NCBI GenBank assembly: GCA_049696015.1
Contig: JBAVTG010000062.1
Location: forward strand, 1 to 14,113
Direction: 5' to 3'
Length of the DNA: 14,113 bases
DNA from: JANMEX01 sp049696015
GTDB taxonomy: Bacteria; Pseudomonadota; Alphaproteobacteria; Rhizobiales; Rhizobiaceae
The first letter of the stretch is position 1; each line of letters starts with the position of its first letter. The notes beneath the pieces were generated by a model. That model ran no database searches and was not told the DNA's origin. It was given only the letters and a program-made list of their open reading frames with translations. This document shows positions 12,265-14,113 of the stretch, piece by piece. The position numbers were made by a program, and so were the translations under genes.

Positions 12265-13368
12265 TTAACGTTCGCGGATTTCTGTGCCGGTGATGGCGAT
12301 GCCAAAACCCTCAAGGCCGACATAGTGCCGTTCGCGCGAAGAGATCAGGCGGATGGAGGACACGCCGAGATCCTTGAGTATCTGCGCGCCGAGGCCAATC
12401 TCGCGCCATTCGTTCTCGCGCGCCTGCGCCTCGGCGTGGCTCTCATTGCCCGCATCAGGCCGGCTGCGGTTCTGGTGGCCGACGCCAACCGAGCCTTCAC
12501 GCAGATAAACGATCACGCCGCGCTTGGCTGCGCCCATGTCCTTCATGATTGAAGTCAGCATCGCATCGGCGCCAAACACGTCCTTGGCAACATTCTCCGG
12601 ATGCAGCCGCACCGGCACATCCACGCCGTCGCGGATATCGCCAAACACAACGGCCAGATGCTGCATCGGGTCCCACGGCAGCGAATAGGCATGCGCTTCA
12701 GCAGTGCCGCCCTCGGTTTCAATCTTGAACGTGTCAACGCGCTTGACCAAGGTTTCCTTGCGCTGGCGGTAGGCGATCAGGTCCGCGACCGTCACTTCCT
12801 TGAGATTGTTCTTCGCCGCAAATGCCTTCACCTGCGGCCCGCGCATCACCGACCCATCATCATTGACCAGTTCGCAGATGACCCCGACAGGCGGCAGGCT
12901 GGCGAGCCTGCAAAGGTCCACCGCTGCTTCCGTATGGCCTGAGCGCATCAGCACCCCGCCCTCGCGCGCAATCAGCGGGAAGATGTGGCCCGGACGCACA
13001 AAATCCACCGCACCGGCATTTGGATTGGCCAGATTGCGCGCGGTCAGCGTCCGGTCTTCTGCCGAGATACCGGTAGATGTCCCATGCTTGTAATCAACCG
13101 ATACCGTGAACGCTGTGGTGTGCGCACTGTCATTGTCGGCCACCATCGGCGCAAGGTTCAGCCGTTTGGCCTCCTCGCGCGGCATGGGTGTGCAAACAAT
13201 GCCGGATGTGTGGCGCACGATGAACGCCATCTTTTCCGGCGTGCAATGAACAGCAGCGACAATCAGATCACCCTCGTTCTCGCGCCCGTCATCGTCCATG
13301 ACAACAACGATTTCGCCGCGCTCAAAGGCGCGGATCGCTTCAACGACGTTTTTCTGATCGTAAGGCAT
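12265..13368 (-). CDS. ribBX: RibBX: 3,4-dihydroxy-2-butanone-4-phosphate synthase fused to a degenerate GTP cyclohydrolase II domain
   Basis: The protein has 367 residues. Residues 1-210 are a complete RibB domain converting ribulose-5-phosphate to the four-carbon riboflavin precursor: MDDDGRENEGDLI (24-36), HTSGIVCTPM (53-62), HGTSTGISAEDRT (95-107) and RSGHTEAAVDL (142-152) with the catalytic His 145. Residues about 213-367 align in outline with GTP cyclohydrolase II (RibA) but contain no cysteine. The usual zinc motif region reads VRLHPENVAKDVFGADAML and the arginine-bearing QEGR motif reads LREGSVGVG. This fits the RibX variant described in Proteobacteria, whose function is unsettled. 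The ATG at 13368 lies seven bases after the aroC stop, with GAGAG upstream; an in-frame extension upstream overlaps aroC and is rejected. Cotranscription with aroC is likely. Confidence 0.92.
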   Translation of the reverse strand: MPYDQKNVVEAIRAFERGEIVVVMDDDGRENEGDLIVAAVHCTPEKMAFIVRHTSGIVCTPMPREEAKRLNLAPMVADNDSAHTTAFTVSVDYKHGTSTGISAEDRTLTARNLANPNAGAVDFVRPGHIFPLIAREGGVLMRSGHTEAAVDLCRLASLPPVGVICELVNDDGSVMRGPQVKAFAAKNNLKEVTVADLIAYRQRKETLVKRVDTFKIETEGGTAEAHAYSLPWDPMQHLAVVFGDIRDGVDVPVRLHPENVAKDVFGADAMLTSIMKDMGAAKRGVIVYLREGSVGVGHQNRSRPDAGNESHAEAQARENEWREIGLGAQILKDLGVSSIRLISSRERHYVGLEGFGIAITGTEIRER

Positions 13369-13375
13369 TGCTCTC

Positions 13376-14113
13376 TCAAATCCGTCCGGTTTGCCCGCGG
13401 TGGCGCAGGTAATGATCGGCAATGGCACACGCTACCATGGCTTCGCCAATCGGCACTGCCCTGATGCCGACACACGGATCATGGCGGCCCTTGGTGATCA
13501 CATCCACTTCATTGCCATCCGCATCAATCGACTTGCGCGGGATGAGCAGCGATGACGTCGGCTTGACGGCAAAGCGAGCGACAATTTGTTGGCCGGTCGA
13601 AATGCCGCCGAGGATTCCGCCGGCATGATTGGACAGGAACACCGGCTTGCCGTCGGCGCCCATGCGCATCTCATCGGCATTGTCGACGCCGGTGAGTTCC
13701 GCCGCCGCAAACCCGTCACCGATCTCCACGCCCTTGACCGCGTTGATCGACATCAGATTGCCGGCAATGTCCTGATCGAGTTTGCCATAAACCGGCGCGC
13801 CAAGCCCTGCGGGAACACCATCGGCGACGACTTCGATGATTGCGCCGATGGACGAACCTTCAAGGCGGATTGCATCGAGATAGCTGGCAAACTCATCAAC
13901 ACTTTTAGCGTCCGGCGAGAAGAACGGATTGTTCCCAACCTCAGTCCAATCCCAGCGCGAGCGGTCGATTTTCTTGGTGCCCATCTGCACCAAAGCAGCA
14001 CGGACACTGAGGCCCGGCACAATCTTGCGCGCAATCGCGCCCGCCGCCACACGTGCCGCAGTTTCGCGCGCCGAAGAGCGCCCGCCGCCGCGATGGTCGC
14101 GGATGCCATACTT
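13376..14113 (-). CDS. aroC: Chorismate synthase, 5' end missing at the window edge
   Basis: Chorismate synthase converts EPSP to chorismate, the last common step of aromatic amino acid synthesis, using reduced FMN. The visible 245 codons begin inside the gene with KYGIRDHRGGGRSSARETA, the conserved family signature, followed by RVAAGAIARK, GNNPFFSPDA, the GVPAGLGAPVYGKLDQDIA segment, SNHAGGILGGISTGQ, and the C-terminal RHDPCVGIRAVPIGEAM motif and ACAIADH. About the first third of the protein lies beyond 14113, on the far side of the window. The stop TGA is at 13378-13376, seven bases before ribBX. Confidence 0.96.
   Translation of the reverse strand, partial: KYGIRDHRGGGRSSARETAARVAAGAIARKIVPGLSVRAALVQMGTKKIDRSRWDWTEVGNNPFFSPDAKSVDEFASYLDAIRLEGSSIGAIIEVVADGVPAGLGAPVYGKLDQDIAGNLMSINAVKGVEIGDGFAAAELTGVDNADEMRMGADGKPVFLSNHAGGILGGISTGQQIVARFAVKPTSSLLIPRKSIDADGNEVDVITKGRHDPCVGIRAVPIGEAMVACAIADHYLRHRGQTGRI

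Noticed and set aside
13369..13428. 20-residue N-terminal extension of ribBX into aroC
   Set aside because: It overlaps the aroC 3' end and lacks RibB similarity; the ATG at 13368 with GAGAG upstream is better.
1..14113. CRISPR arrays, tRNA or rRNA genes, insertion sequences, phage genes
   Set aside because: No repeat-spacer pattern, cloverleaf sequence, transposase or integrase frame, or terminal repeats were seen on either strand.

Overview
The window looks like chromosomal core DNA of an alphaproteobacterium, most likely a member of the Rhizobiales (Hyphomicrobiales). The reasons are high G+C with Rhizobiales-like protein sequences, the gene chain HDAC-like hydrolase / xseB / dxs / tlyA / RlmD-type methyltransferase, an ArsR-methyltransferase fusion coupled to metF, DUF2293 beside prmB, and a RibBX-type (not RibBA) protein behind aroC. 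This assignment rests on gene order and sequence style as I recall them, not on a search. I see no rRNA, tRNA, CRISPR array, insertion sequence or phage gene. Coding density is very high: the longest gap between genes is about 140 bases, so no stretch over 300 bases lacks a gene.

Layout. (1) 1-191: a possible tiny membrane peptide on the + strand, then a strong hairpin terminator that also serves the end of metF from the other side. (2) 192-2116, minus strand: an ArsR-type repressor fused to a SAM-dependent methyltransferase, translationally coupled to metF, with a near-perfect palindromic operator candidate at 2132-2153. (3) 2192-3473, plus strand: a DUF2293 protein (TTG start) and prmB, reading away from the same operator region. 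(4) 3447-10105, minus strand: HDAC-like amidohydrolase, xseB, pirin, dxs, a small exported protein, tlyA and an RlmD/TrmA-family 23S rRNA uracil methyltransferase. (5) 10196-11591, minus strand: a multi-pass membrane protein of unknown function directly followed by a small manganese-type cupin. (6) 11684-12257, plus strand: a MazE-like/MazF toxin-antitoxin pair with a 12-bp perfect palindrome in front; it is clearly lower in G+C than its surroundings and is the one segment that looks acquired. (7) 12265-14113, minus strand: ribBX and the 3' part of aroC, which runs off the window.

How the parts fit. MetF supplies 5-methyl-THF for methionine and hence SAM. The fused regulator in front of it has its own SAM-binding fold and no ArsR metal-site cysteines, so a SAM-cycle sensor is a reasonable hypothesis. 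Three further SAM-dependent methyltransferases of the translation apparatus (PrmB, the RlmD-like enzyme, TlyA) lie within the next 3.4 kb. dxs feeds the isoprenoid (MEP) pathway, aroC the aromatic pathway and the RibB half of RibBX the riboflavin pathway.

There is no obviously new multi-gene system here. The observations most worth following are the ArsR-methyltransferase/operator arrangement, the cysteine-free RibX domain, the membrane protein-cupin pair, an inverted repeat closing exactly on the HDAC start codon, and the low-G+C toxin-antitoxin islet.
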